This document shows, one piece after another, positions 8,439 to 17,784 of a stretch of 64,000 nt of DNA. Where the stretch lies: NCBI RefSeq assembly GCF_043575855.1, contig NZ_CP144375.1, positions 10,354,001 to 10,418,000 on the forward strand. Direction: 5' to 3'. The stretch is from Kutzneria buriramensis. Its GTDB lineage: Bacteria; Actinomycetota; Actinomycetes; Mycobacteriales; Pseudonocardiaceae. Each line of letters opens with the position of its first letter. Position 1 is the stretch's first letter. A program made the translations under genes and the position numbers. The notes under the pieces were generated by a model, which searched no databases, was not told where the DNA came from, and worked only from the letters and a program-made list of their open reading frames with translations.

Positions 8439-11400
8439 GTGGGCGTGCGGCGGTGGATCGAGGGCTGGCCGGTGTACCGGCAGGCCACCCAGGGCGACCT
8501 CCTGGGCCGGGGTGCGGCGGCCAAGAGCGACGGCAGCGCCCGCATCGAGGCCCGCACGCACAGCGCCGACCGGGTCGTGAAGTCGATCTGCCCGTACTGC
8601 GCGGTCGGCTGCGGCCAGCAGATCTACGTCAAGGACGAGAAGGTCGTCCAGATCGAGGGCGACCCGGACTCGCCGGTCAGCCGCGGGCGGTTGTGCCCCA
8701 AGGGATCGGCCAGCAAGCAGCTGGTCACCGGGTCGGCCCGTACGAACAAGGTGCTGTACCGCCGGCCGCACGGCACGGACTGGGAGCAGCTCGACCTCGA
8801 CACCGCCATGGACATGATCGCCGACCGGGTGCTGAAGTCCCGTCGCGACGGCTGGCAGTGGGAGGTCGACGGCAAGCGGACCCGCCGCACGCTGGGCGTC
8901 GCCAGCCTCGGCGGGGCGACCCTGGACAACGAGGAGAACTACCTTCTCAAGAAGCTGTTCACCGCGCTCGGGGCGATCCAGATCGAGAACCAGGCCCGTA
9001 TTTGACACTCCGCCACGGTTCCCGGTCTGGGGACCTCCTTCGGTCGCGGCGGCGCCACGACGTTCCAGCAGGACCTCCAGAACTCCGACTGCATCCTCAT
9101 CGAGGGCTCGAACATGGCCGAGTGCCACCCGGTCGGGTTCCAGTGGGTGATGGAGGCCAAGGCCCGCGGGGCCAAGGTGATCCACGTCGACCCGCGGTTC
9201 ACGCGCACCAGCGCCATGGCGGACCTGCACGTCCCGCTGCGCGCCGGCACCGACATCGCGTTCCTCGGCGCCCTGGTGAACCACGTGCTGACCGAGGAGA
9301 AGTACTTCCGCGAGTACATGGTGGCCTACACCAACGCGGCCGCGATCGTCGGCGAGGACTTCGTCGACACCGAGGACCTGGACGGGGTGTTCTCCGGGCT
9401 GGACCCGGAGTCGCGCAACTACGACGTGAACACGTGGCAGTACGAGGGAACCGAGGTGCAGGCCGCCTCCGGCGAGCGTGACCTGGAGTACGAGGACAAG
9501 GTGTCCTCGGCCGGGCGCGGCGAGGCCCACGGCTCCGGCGGCGCCGCCGTCGACCAGCCCGAAACCGACAAGACGCTGCAACACCCGCGCTGCGTGTTCC
9601 AGATCCTCAAGCGCCACTTCGCCCGCTACACACCGGAAACCGTCGAGCAGATCTGCGGCATCCCGCCGGACAAGTTCCGGCAGGTGGCCGAGCTGCTCAC
9701 CGCCAACTCCGGCCGCGACCGGACCACCGCGTTCGTCTACTCGGTCGGCTGGACCCAGCACACCGTCGGCGTGCAGTACATCCGCACGGCGTCGATCCTC
9801 CAGAGCCTGCTGGGCAACATGGGCCGTCCCGGCGGCGGCATTCTCGCGCTGCGCGGACACGCCTCCATCCAGGGCTCCACCGACATCCCGACGCTGTTCA
9901 ACATCCTGCCCGGCTACATCCCCATGCCGCACGCGCACGGCAACGAGGACCTGGACAAGTTCATCGAGGCCGAGTCCGTGGACAAGGGTTTCTGGGCGGA
10001 GATGCGGTCGTACCTGGTCAGCATGCTCAAGTCGTGGTGGGGGCCGGCGGCCAGGGCGGACAACGACTTCTGCTTCGACTACCTGCCGCGGCTGACCGGC
10101 AGCCACAGCACGTACGAGACGGTGATGGCACAGCTGGCCGGCGACTGCAAGGGCTACTTCGTGCTGGGGGAGAACCCGGCCGTCGGCTCGTCCAACGCCA
10201 AGTTGCAGCGACTGGGCATGGCCGAGCTGGACTGGTTGGTGGTGCGGGACTTCTCGCTCATCGAGTCGGCCACGTGGTGGAAGGACGGGCCGGAGATCGA
10301 CTCCGGCGAGCTGCGCACCGAGGACATCGGCACCGAGGTGTTCTTCATGCCGGCCGCCGCGCACACCGAGAAGGACGGCAGCTTCACCAACACGCAGCGG
10401 ATGTTGCAGTGGCACCACCAGGCCGTCGAGCCGCCCGGCGACGCCCGCAGCGAGCTGTGGTTCACCTACCACCTCGGCCGGATCATCCGCGAGAAGCTGG
10501 CGGGCTCCACCGACGAGGCCGACCGGCCGATACTGGACCTGACCTGGGACTACCCGTGCAAGGGCGCCATCGCGGAGCCGGACGCCGAGGCGGTGCTGGC
10601 CGAGATCAACGGCTTCGGCCCCGATGGGAAGCCGCTGTCCTCCTACCTGGAGCTCAAGGACGACGGCTCCACCATGTGCGGCTGCTGGATCTACTGCGGC
10701 GTCTACGCCGACGGCGAGAACCAGGCCGCCCGGCGCAAACCGGGAGCGCACCAGAGCTGGGTGGCGCCCGAGTGGGGTTGGGCGTGGCCGGCGAACCGCC
10801 GGATCCTGTACAACCGCGCGTCCGCCGATCCGGACGGAAAGCCTTGGAGCGAACGCAAGACGCTGGTGTGGTGGGACGCCGAGGAGAGGAAGTGGAAGGG
10901 GCACGATGTGCCCGACTTCGTCCCCGACAAGGCGCCGGACTACCAGCCGCCCGAGGGCGCCCGCGGCGCCGAGGCGCTGTCCGGCACCGACGCGTTCGTC
11001 ATGCAGGCCGACGGCAAGGCCTGGCTGTACGCGCCGGCCGGCCTGACCGACGGGCCGCTGCCGACGCACTACGAGCCGCAGGACTCGCCGTTCGAGAACC
11101 TGCTGTACCAGCAGCAGCGCAACCCGGTGCGGCAGGTCAAGCCGTTCAAGCATCCCGACAACCGGATGCACCCGATCGGCTCGGACGTGTTCCCTTACGT
11201 CGCAACGACCTATCGCCTCACCGAGCACCACACCGCCGGCGGCATGAGCCGGTGGCTGCCGTACCTGTCCGAGCTGCAGCCGGAGATGTTCTGCGAGGTG
11301 TCGCCCGAACTGGCCGCCGAGCGCGGGTTGGAGCACATGGGCTGGGCGACGATCGTCACCGCGCGCGGCGCGATCGAGGCGCGGGTGATGGTCACCGAGC

Positions 11401-11666
11401 GGATGACGCCGCTGACCGTGCAGGGCCGGCAGCTGCACCAGGTCGGGCTGCCGTATCACTGGGGCCCCAACGGGTACAGCGTCGGCGACGCCGCCAACGA
11501 GCTGGCTTCGATCAGTCTGGACCCGAACACGCACATCCAGGAGGTGAAGGCGTTGTCCTGCGACGTGCGGCCGGGACGGCGGCCGACCGGCAAGGCGCGG
11601 CTGGAGCTGGTGCGGGAGTACCAGCGGCGGGCCGGCATCACCGAAGACACCGGCATGGAGCCGTAG
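8439..11666 (+). CDS. Selenocysteine-containing formate dehydrogenase, catalytic (alpha) subunit
   Basis: Read through the in-frame TGA at 9003-9005, this is a 1075-residue molybdopterin oxidoreductase with Sec189 in the canonical context ENQARI-U-HS. Frame and homology continue unbroken across the TGA. The N-terminal [4Fe-4S] domain has CPYCAVGCGQQ and later GRLCPKG (about 50-90). Bis-MGD-binding regions follow (FGRGGATT, GSNMAECHP, NMGRPGGGI), and the C-terminal dinucleotide-binding domain carries LTEHHTAGGMSRW and LPYHWGPNGYSVGDAAN. The GTG at 8439 has the ribosome-binding site AGGGAGG 5 nt upstream. No twin-arginine signal is seen, so the active site probably faces the cytoplasm, unlike E. 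coli FdnG. It oxidises formate to CO2 and passes electrons to the next subunit. Confidence 0.93.
9003..9035 (+). promoter_or_regulatory. Bacterial SECIS element following the Sec UGA
   Basis: Beginning 11 nt after the UGA, GGTTCCC (9017-9023) pairs with GGGGACC (9029-9035) around a 5-nt loop GGTCT (9024-9028). The stem is 7 bp including one U-G. The GGUCU loop and the 18-nt distance from UGA to loop match the E. coli fdhF SECIS as I know it. It is the SelB-binding signal that recodes UGA as selenocysteine. Confidence 0.9.
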
Positions 11667-11683
11667 GACCCGGGGGAATGGAC

Positions 11684-12481
11684 ATGGACACTCCGCGGAT
11701 GGGCTTCTTCACCGACACCTCGGTGTGCATCGGCTGCAAGGCGTGCGAGGTGGCGTGCAAGGAGTGGAACCTCGTGCCGGAGGATGGCCTCAACCTGACC
11801 GGCATGTCGTACGACAACACGGTCGGGCTGAGCGCCGACACCTGGCGGCACGTGGCCTTCATCGAGCAGCGCAAGCCCGTGGAGAACCCGGACGCGCTGG
11901 CCATGGCCGCCGGCGGCGATCTCCAGTGGCTGATGGCCTCCGACGTGTGCAAGCACTGCACGCATGCCGGCTGCCTGGACGTCTGCCCGACGGGTTCCTT
12001 GTTCCGCACCGAGTTCGGCACCGTCGTGGTGCAGGAGGACATCTGCAACGGTTGCGGCTACTGCGTTCCGGCCTGCCCGTACGGCGTGATCGACCGGCGT
12101 GAGGAGGACGGCCGCGCCTGGAAGTGCACGCTGTGCTACGACCGTATCAGCGGCGGCCAGGAACCGGCCTGTGCCAAGGCATGTCCGACCGATTCGATCC
12201 AGTTCGGTCCGTTGGACGAACTCCGTGAGCGGGCCGCCCTGCGCGTCTCGGAGCTGCAGGGCGCCGGCGTCACCGAGGCTCGTCTGTACGGCGAGGATCC
12301 CACCGACGGCGTCGGCGGCGACGGCGCGTTCTTCCTGCTGCTGGCCGAGCCCGAGGTGTACGGCCTGCCGCCCGATCCCGTTGTGCCCACCCGGGATCTC
12401 GGCACCATGTGGCGTCAGGTCGGGCTCGCCGCCCTCACCGCCGTCGCCGGTGTCGCCTTGGCGTTCGGGGTGGGGCGATGA
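11684..12481 (+). CDS. Formate dehydrogenase iron-sulfur (beta) subunit
   Basis: Protein of 265 residues with four ferredoxin-type cysteine clusters: CIGCKACEVACKEWN (near residue 14), CKHCTHAGCLDVCP, CNGCGYCVPACP, and CTLCYDRISGGQEPACAKACP. They could hold four [4Fe-4S] centres that relay electrons from the catalytic subunit. A single hydrophobic C-terminal helix (about 245-262) probably anchors it to the membrane. The ATG at 11684 is preferred over 11678 because the GGGGG sequence (11672-11676) is then 7 nt away rather than 1. It follows the alpha subunit by 17 bp and overlaps the next gene by ATGA. Confidence 0.92.
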   Translation: MDTPRMGFFTDTSVCIGCKACEVACKEWNLVPEDGLNLTGMSYDNTVGLSADTWRHVAFIEQRKPVENPDALAMAAGGDLQWLMASDVCKHCTHAGCLDVCPTGSLFRTEFGTVVVQEDICNGCGYCVPACPYGVIDRREEDGRAWKCTLCYDRISGGQEPACAKACPTDSIQFGPLDELRERAALRVSELQGAGVTEARLYGEDPTDGVGGDGAFFLLLAEPEVYGLPPDPVVPTRDLGTMWRQVGLAALTAVAGVALAFGVGR

Positions 12482-13398
12482 GCCGGCGTGGCGAGCGGCC
12501 CATGGTGCCGGAGGCGGAGTTCACCTCGTACTACGGGCAGCCGATCATCAATCCGCCGGTGTGGGAGCCGCTCGACATCGCCGGCTACCTGTTCCTCGGC
12601 GGCCTCGCCGGCATGTCGTCGCTGGTCGCCGTCGGTTCCGACGCCACCGGCCGGCTCGCCCTGGCCCGTGTCGCCAAGACCGGCGCGGTCGCCGCCGCCG
12701 GCCTGTCGCTCGTCGCCCTCGTGCACGACCTGGGCCGCCCCGCGCGGTTCCTGAACATGCTGCGGGTGTTCAAGGTGACGTCGCCCATGAGCGTCGGCTC
12801 GTGGCTGCTCGCCGCGTACGTCCCCGCCGCCGGCGTCTCGGCCCTGTCGGCCTGGTCCGGCCGCCTGCCCCGGATCGGCGGTCTCGCCACCGCTGCCGCC
12901 GCCCTGCTCGGTTCCGGCGTCGCCACGTACACCGCCGCGTTGATCACCGACACCTCCGTCCCGGCTTGGCACGAAGGCCACCGGGAGATGCCGTTCGTGT
13001 TCGTCGGCTCCGCCGCCACTGCCGCCGGCGGTCTCGGCCTGCTGGCCGCCCCCGTCGCCGAAACCGTGCCCGCCCGCAACCTTGCCGTCGGCGGCGTCGC
13101 CGTCGAGCTGCTGGCGTTCGAACGGATGCGTAAGCGCATGGGCATGGTCGCCGAGTCCTTCGACACCCCCAAGGCCAAGCCGTTCATCCGGGCCGCCCAG
13201 GGCCTCGCCCTAGCTGGCGCCGTCGGCGCCCTGGTCGGCCGCCGAAGCCGCCTGGTCAGCGCCCTCTCCGGCGCGGCTCTGCTGGCCGCCTCCGCCGCCA
13301 CCCGGTGGGGCATCTTCCACGCCGGCATGGCCTCCGCCGAGGACCCCAAATACACCGTCGTGCCCCAGCGTCAGCGCACAGTCACGCCCACCGCCTAG
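12478..13398 (+). CDS. NrfD/PsrC-type membrane subunit of formate dehydrogenase
   Basis: Integral membrane protein of 306 residues. It begins with a soluble segment containing SYYGQPIINPPVWEPLDIAGYLFLGGLAG, typical of NrfD/PsrC-like quinone-reducing anchors, and then has about eight hydrophobic helices. HDLGRPARFLNMLRVFK is the conserved cytoplasmic loop of the family. The start ATG overlaps the beta-subunit stop (ATGA), indicating coupling. It probably transfers electrons from the FeS subunit to menaquinone. This is an NrfD-type anchor rather than the haem-b FdnI type. No fdhD or fdhE accessory gene is present in the window. Confidence 0.85.
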   Translation: MSRRGERPMVPEAEFTSYYGQPIINPPVWEPLDIAGYLFLGGLAGMSSLVAVGSDATGRLALARVAKTGAVAAAGLSLVALVHDLGRPARFLNMLRVFKVTSPMSVGSWLLAAYVPAAGVSALSAWSGRLPRIGGLATAAAALLGSGVATYTAALITDTSVPAWHEGHREMPFVFVGSAATAAGGLGLLAAPVAETVPARNLAVGGVAVELLAFERMRKRMGMVAESFDTPKAKPFIRAAQGLALAGAVGALVGRRSRLVSALSGAALLAASAATRWGIFHAGMASAEDPKYTVVPQRQRTVTPTA

Positions 13399-13716
13399 TG
13401 GAAGTGTTGCATACTGCAACGGTGTCGGGGCGAAGCACGATGGAATGACCGTTCTCCAAAGGTGGCGGTAAGCGCTTCCGATGCGCATGTCGCCCCGGCG
13501 GCGCGTGGCAGACGGGGCCAGGTCCACATCCCTTGGCGCCGCGGTCACTGGGTGGTGGGGCGGAGCGGGGCACCCGACGGGACTGACGGCGCAACCGCTG
13601 GCGGCCAGCACCCCCGCCGGCAAAACAGGCACCCAACCTCCGCAACGTTGGTGATCACCACCGAACCGGACGTAAGGTTGCGGCGTGTATGACCGTGACA
13701 GACCGGCGACGACCGC
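13399..13716 (+). promoter_or_regulatory. Intergenic region with two palindromes, upstream of the redox signalling operon
   Basis: No convincing gene in these 318 bp. GTTGCATACTGCAAC at 13406-13420 has perfect 6-bp arms around TAC and sits 8 bp after the NrfD-like gene. TGGTGATCACCA at 13649-13660 is a perfect 12-bp palindrome about 57 bp before the next start. CCGCAAC (13640-13646) is complementary to GTTGCGG (13677-13683), so the second palindrome lies inside a larger inverted repeat. These are operator candidates, and the binding proteins are unknown. Confidence 0.45.
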
Positions 13717-15390
13717 GTGACCACGCCGACCCGCCCCGCCCGGCCCGCGATCCTCACTGTCGACGACGACCCGGGGGTGTCCCGGGCGGTCGCCCGCGAC
13801 CTGCGCCGTCGTTACGGCGACCAGCACCGCGTGATCCGCGCCGAGTCCGGCCGCCAAGCCCTGGACACGCTGCGCGAGATGACGCTGCGTGGCGAGCTGG
13901 TCGCGGTGCTGGTGGCCGACTACCGGATGCCGGACATGAACGGCATCGAGTTCCTCGAGCAGGCGATGGACCTGTACCCGGACGCCCGCCGCGTGCTGCT
14001 CACGGCGTACGCCGACACGGGCGCGGCCATCGACGCGATCAACGTGGTCGACCTCGACCACTACCTGCTCAAGCCGTGGGACCCGCCGGAGGAGAAGCTG
14101 TACCCGGTGGTCGACTCCCTGCTCGACGCGTGGGCGACGGCAGACCACCGCCGAGAGCCGGAGACCAAGGTCGTCGGCCACCAGTGGTCGGCCCGCTCCT
14201 CCGAGGTGCGGGAGTTCCTCGCCCGCAATCAGGTGCCCTACCGCTGGTACCAGGTCGACGAGCCGGAGGGCGAGCGCCTGCTCACGGCGGCCGGCGCGGA
14301 CGGGCGGACCCTGCCGGTGGTCATCACCACGACGGGTGACGCCCTGGTGGCGCCGACCGACGCGGAACTGGCCAACCGTGTCGGCTTGAGCACCAAGCCG
14401 TCCGAACGGTTCTACGACCTGGCGATCGTCGGCGGCGGTCCGGCCGGCCTCGGCGCGGCCGTCTACGGCGCCTCCGAGGGCCTGCGCACGGTGTTGATCG
14501 AGCGCACGGCCACCGGCGGGCAGGCCGGCCAGAGCTCCCGGATCGAGAACTACCTGGGCTTCCCGGACGGCGTGTCCGGCGCGCAGCTGGCCGATCGGGC
14601 CCGCCGGCAGGCGACCCGCTTCGGCGCGGAGCTGATCACCACTCGCGACGTCGTCGGCGTCGAGGTGAACGGCTCGGCCCGCACGGTGCGCTTCGCCGAC
14701 GGCGACGCGGTCGACGCGCACGCGGTGATCCTGGCCACGGGCGTGTCCTACCGGCAGCTCGCCGCGCCCGGCCTGGACGAGTTCACCGGCCGCGGCGTGT
14801 ACTACGGGTCGGCGCTGACCGAGGCGACCAACTGCTCCAAGCAGGACATCTTCATCGTCGGCGGCGCGAACTCGGCGGGCCAGGCGGCGGTGTACCTGTC
14901 GCGGACGGCCCGGTCGGTGACGATCGTCGTCCGCGCGGACTCGCTGACCCAGTCGATGTCGCACTACCTGATCCAGCAGATCGCGGCCATCCCGAACATC
15001 TCGGTGCTGACGTGCACCGAGGTCGTGGAGGCGCACGGCGGCGACCACCTGGAGAAGATCACCCTGCGGCACAACGACACCGGCACGCGGGAGGTGGTCG
15101 ACGCCTCCTTCCTGTTCGCGTTCATCGGCGCGGCGCCGCGCACCGACTGGCTGGACGGCGTGATCGCCCGCGACGAGCGCGGCTTCGTCGTCGCCGGACC
15201 GGACCTCGCGGTCGGCACGGCGCTGCGCGACTGGCCGCTGGACCGCCAGCCCTACCACCTGGAGACCAACGTGCCGGGCGTGTTCGTCGCCGGCGACGTA
15301 CGCTGCGATTCGGGCAAGCGGGTCGCCTCCGCGGTCGGGGAGGGTGCCATGGCGGTCATGCTGGTGCACCGATACCTGGAGCGGACATGA
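13717..15390 (+). CDS. Receiver domain - thioredoxin-like - thioredoxin-reductase-like fusion protein
   Basis: Protein of 557 residues. Residues 10-135 form a response-regulator receiver (TVDDDPG acidic pocket, phosphoacceptor Asp68 in VADYRMPDMNG, LKPW switch Lys). Residues about 150-225 look like a glutaredoxin/thioredoxin-like insert (EFLARNQVPYRWYQVD, LPVVIT). Residues about 232-557 form an FAD/NAD(P) pyridine nucleotide reductase (IVGGGPAGLGAAVYGASEG, ATGVSYRQL, IVGGANSAGQAA, FVAGDVR). The usual CxxC of thioredoxin reductase is absent; one Cys (about 373, TNCSKQD) lies where the pair should be. The GTG at 13717 is used, and the stop overlaps the downstream kinase start (ATGA). It probably couples phosphorylation state to redox chemistry. 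Confidence 0.85.
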   Translation: MTTPTRPARPAILTVDDDPGVSRAVARDLRRRYGDQHRVIRAESGRQALDTLREMTLRGELVAVLVADYRMPDMNGIEFLEQAMDLYPDARRVLLTAYADTGAAIDAINVVDLDHYLLKPWDPPEEKLYPVVDSLLDAWATADHRREPETKVVGHQWSARSSEVREFLARNQVPYRWYQVDEPEGERLLTAAGADGRTLPVVITTTGDALVAPTDAELANRVGLSTKPSERFYDLAIVGGGPAGLGAAVYGASEGLRTVLIERTATGGQAGQSSRIENYLGFPDGVSGAQLADRARRQATRFGAELITTRDVVGVEVNGSARTVRFADGDAVDAHAVILATGVSYRQLAAPGLDEFTGRGVYYGSALTEATNCSKQDIFIVGGANSAGQAAVYLSRTARSVTIVVRADSLTQSMSHYLIQQIAAIPNISVLTCTEVVEAHGGDHLEKITLRHNDTGTREVVDASFLFAFIGAAPRTDWLDGVIARDERGFVVAGPDLAVGTALRDWPLDRQPYHLETNVPGVFVAGDVRCDSGKRVASAVGEGAMAVMLVHRYLERT

Positions 15391-16823
15391 CCGACGCCGG
15401 ACGTCTGCCGTGCGACATCGACGAGCTGCGCACGCTATTCCTGTTCGAGAAGCTGGACGCCGAGCAGCTGGAGTGGCTGTGCCTGCACGGCCACATCGAG
15501 CACTTCGAGCCCGGCCCGGTCTACCACGAGGGTGACCCGGCGACCTGCTTCTACGTGATGATCGAGGGCGGCCTCGCGCTGTCCCGGCGGGTCGGCGCGG
15601 AGGACGTGGAGATCAGCCGCACCACCCATCGCGGCGTGTACGCCGGCGCGTGGCGGGCGTTCCTCGGCGACCGCGTGCCGCAGACGTACGACAACTCGAT
15701 GCGGGTGACCGCGCCGTCGCGGTTCTTCGTGCTGGACGCCGTGCTGTTCGAGCAGCTCATGCGGGAGTGGTTCCCGATGGCGCTGCACATGCTGGAGGGC
15801 CTGTTCTTCGGCATGCAGAACACCCAGCAGGCGGTCGGGCAGCGGGAGCGGCTGCTGGCGCTGGGGTCGCTGTCCGCGGGCCTGACCCACGAGCTGAACA
15901 ACCCGGCCGCCGCGGCCGTCCGCGCCACCGCCACGCTGCGGGAGCGGGTCGCCGGCATGCGGCACAAGCTGGGCATCATCGCCGCCGGCCCGTACGACCG
16001 GGTGGTGCTGGAGAAACTGATCCAGCTCCAGGAGCAGGCCGTCGAGCAGGTGGCCAAGGCGCGGCCGCTGGAACCGCTGGAGGCCGCCGACCTGGAGGAC
16101 GAGCTCGGCGACTGGTTCGAGGCGCACGACATCGCCGGCGGGTGGGACCTCGCGCCGACGTTCGTACAGGCCGGGCTGGACGTGGCCTGGCTGGAGACGG
16201 TGGCCCGCACCGTGGACGACTCGATCCTCGAGGGCGCGGTCCGGTGGCTGAACTACACCATCGAGACCGAGCTGCTGATGTCCGAGATCGAGGACTCGAC
16301 CACGCGGGTGTCCACCCTGGTCGCGGCGGCCAAGCAGTACTCGCAGCTGGACCGGGCGCCGTTCCGCCCGGTCGACGTGCACGAGCTGCTGGACAGCACG
16401 CTGCTGATGCTGGGCCGCAAGATCGGCGACGGCGTCACCGTCGTCAAGGACTACGACCACGACCTGCCCGAGGTGCCGGTCTACGCCGCCGAGCTCAACC
16501 AGGTGTGGACGAACCTGATCGACAACGCCGTCGACGCGATGGGCGGCGCCGGCACGCTGACCGTGCGCACGGCCCGGGAGAACGACCGGCTGCTGGTCGA
16601 GATCCGGGACACCGGGCCGGGCATCCCGGCGGAGATCAAGGGCCGGATCTTCGAGCCGTTCTTCACCACCAAGCCGGTCGGCTCCGGCACCGGGCTGGGC
16701 CTGGACATCTCGTGGCGCATCGTGGTCAACAAGCACCACGGTGACCTGTCCGTCGAGTCCGTGCCCGGCGACACCCGGTTCCGGGTGCGCATTCCCCTCA
16801 CCGCCCAGGAGGCAACCTCATGA
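15387..16823 (+). CDS. Cyclic-nucleotide-binding-domain sensor histidine kinase
   Basis: Protein of 478 residues. Residues about 15-135 form a cNMP-binding/Crp-like sensory domain (LFEKLDAEQLEWLC, EGDPATCFYVMIEGGLALSRR). A HisKA-like helix contains the putative phosphoacceptor His (about 168) in GLTHELNNPAAA. The C-terminal HATPase domain has the N box NLIDNAVDAM, G1 DTGPGIP, FEPFFTTK, and G2 GSGTGLGLDIS. No membrane segments are seen, so it is cytosolic. It is coupled by ATGA to the receiver-reductase fusion upstream, the obvious partner, and by the same overlap to the zinc-finger protein downstream. Its ligand is unknown. Confidence 0.88.
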   Translation: MTDAGRLPCDIDELRTLFLFEKLDAEQLEWLCLHGHIEHFEPGPVYHEGDPATCFYVMIEGGLALSRRVGAEDVEISRTTHRGVYAGAWRAFLGDRVPQTYDNSMRVTAPSRFFVLDAVLFEQLMREWFPMALHMLEGLFFGMQNTQQAVGQRERLLALGSLSAGLTHELNNPAAAAVRATATLRERVAGMRHKLGIIAAGPYDRVVLEKLIQLQEQAVEQVAKARPLEPLEAADLEDELGDWFEAHDIAGGWDLAPTFVQAGLDVAWLETVARTVDDSILEGAVRWLNYTIETELLMSEIEDSTTRVSTLVAAAKQYSQLDRAPFRPVDVHELLDSTLLMLGRKIGDGVTVVKDYDHDLPEVPVYAAELNQVWTNLIDNAVDAMGGAGTLTVRTARENDRLLVEIRDTGPGIPAEIKGRIFEPFFTTKPVGSGTGLGLDISWRIVVNKHHGDLSVESVPGDTRFRVRIPLTAQEATS

Positions 16824-17164
16824 CCGTGCCGGGAATCGACCCGACGGCCGCGCCGAGCGGCACCGGCTGCGTAGAGTGCGACGCGGCCGGCGGTTGGTGG
16901 GTGCACCTGCGGCGGTGCGCCGAGTGCGGCCACATCGGGTGCTGCGATTCGTCCCCGGCCCAGCACGCCAGCGCGCACGCCGCGGCGAGCGGCCACCCGT
17001 TCATCCAGAGCTTCGAGCCGGGCGAGGGGTGGTTCTGGAACTACCAGACCGAGGAGTTCTACGACGGTCCGCGGCTGGCCGACCCGCAGCACCGTCCCGT
17101 GGACGCCACGGTGCCGGGCCCGGCCGACCGCGTGCCGGAGGACTGGCGCAGCCACGTGCACTGA
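16820..17164 (+). CDS. UBP-type zinc finger protein
   Basis: Protein of 114 residues with a ZnF-UBP fold. Zinc ligands are visible as CVECDAAGGWWVHLRRC, CAECGHIGCCDSS, HASAHAAASGHP and a following FEPGEGWFWNY segment. In eukaryotes this domain binds ubiquitin C-termini, but in actinobacteria it is found beside histidine kinase/thioredoxin-reductase fusions and its ligand is unknown. It overlaps the kinase gene by ATGA and is the last gene of this three-gene operon. It could sense a metal or a thiol, or recognise a modified C-terminus; that is speculation. Confidence 0.85.
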   Translation: MTVPGIDPTAAPSGTGCVECDAAGGWWVHLRRCAECGHIGCCDSSPAQHASAHAAASGHPFIQSFEPGEGWFWNYQTEEFYDGPRLADPQHRPVDATVPGPADRVPEDWRSHVH

Positions 17165-17292
17165 ATCCGTGAATCCCTCGTAGCCGGGACTGATGCTGCT
17201 CCATCCCGGTGGTGTCACGCCATTTGCGTGAGCGCGGGCGACCCGTCCCGACACACTGCCGATGATCGAGGTCGACGGCGTGAGGGGACGCG

Positions 17293-17784
17293 ATGGATGA
17301 CACGGGGACCGGATACGCGCCGGACGGGGACCGGGTCCGGGACGTGGTCCGTGACGTCGTGGCCGCGGTCGCGCCGGAGGAACTGGTCGTCGTGGAGGGC
17401 CTGGCGGAGTTCGACGACGACACGGTGGTGCGGCGTCTCGGGCAGGGCGGCAAGCGTGATCCGCTCGGGTTCGGCTGGGGCGACGCGGCGGCGATGGTGA
17501 CGCCGGTGGTGTGGCTGATCCTGGACGCGGCGGCGAAGAAGGCGGCCGGCACGGCGGTGGACGGCGCGGTGAGCGGGACGAAGACGTTGCTGCGCAAGGC
17601 CTTCCGCAAGAGGGAGAAGGAGGCGGTGCTGCCGCCGCCGACCGACGATCGGGTCGCGGAGCTGCGCCAGCAGGTGCTGGACGCGGCGCTGGAGCAGGGC
17701 CTGGCGCCGGCGCGGGCGGTGGAGATCGCCGACGCGGTGGCGAAACGGCTGAAGCGCACCGGTTCGGACGGCGCGGCGGGCTGA
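17293..17784 (+). CDS. Unknown 163-residue protein coupled to an M48-like protease
   Basis: I do not recognise this family. The protein has an acidic N-terminal segment (about 12-50), a central hydrophobic/small-residue stretch MVTPVVWLILDAAAKKAAG (about 66-84) that could be a weak membrane or amphipathic helix, a basic patch KTLLRKAFRKREKE, and a C-terminal helical segment rich in Glu, Arg and Ala. The start ATG at 17293 follows a 128-bp gap after the zinc-finger gene. The stop overlaps the protease start (TGATG), so the two are translated together. Pairing with a multi-pass metalloprotease suggests a regulator, adaptor or substrate. Confidence 0.7.
   Translation: MDDTGTGYAPDGDRVRDVVRDVVAAVAPEELVVVEGLAEFDDDTVVRRLGQGGKRDPLGFGWGDAAAMVTPVVWLILDAAAKKAAGTAVDGAVSGTKTLLRKAFRKREKEAVLPPPTDDRVAELRQQVLDAALEQGLAPARAVEIADAVAKRLKRTGSDGAAG

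Noticed and set aside
9003..9005. In-frame stop splitting the formate dehydrogenase gene, as in a pseudogene or frameshift
   Set aside because: The frame does not shift, the codon sits at the catalytic Sec position, a SECIS hairpin follows, and the full Sec machinery is adjacent.
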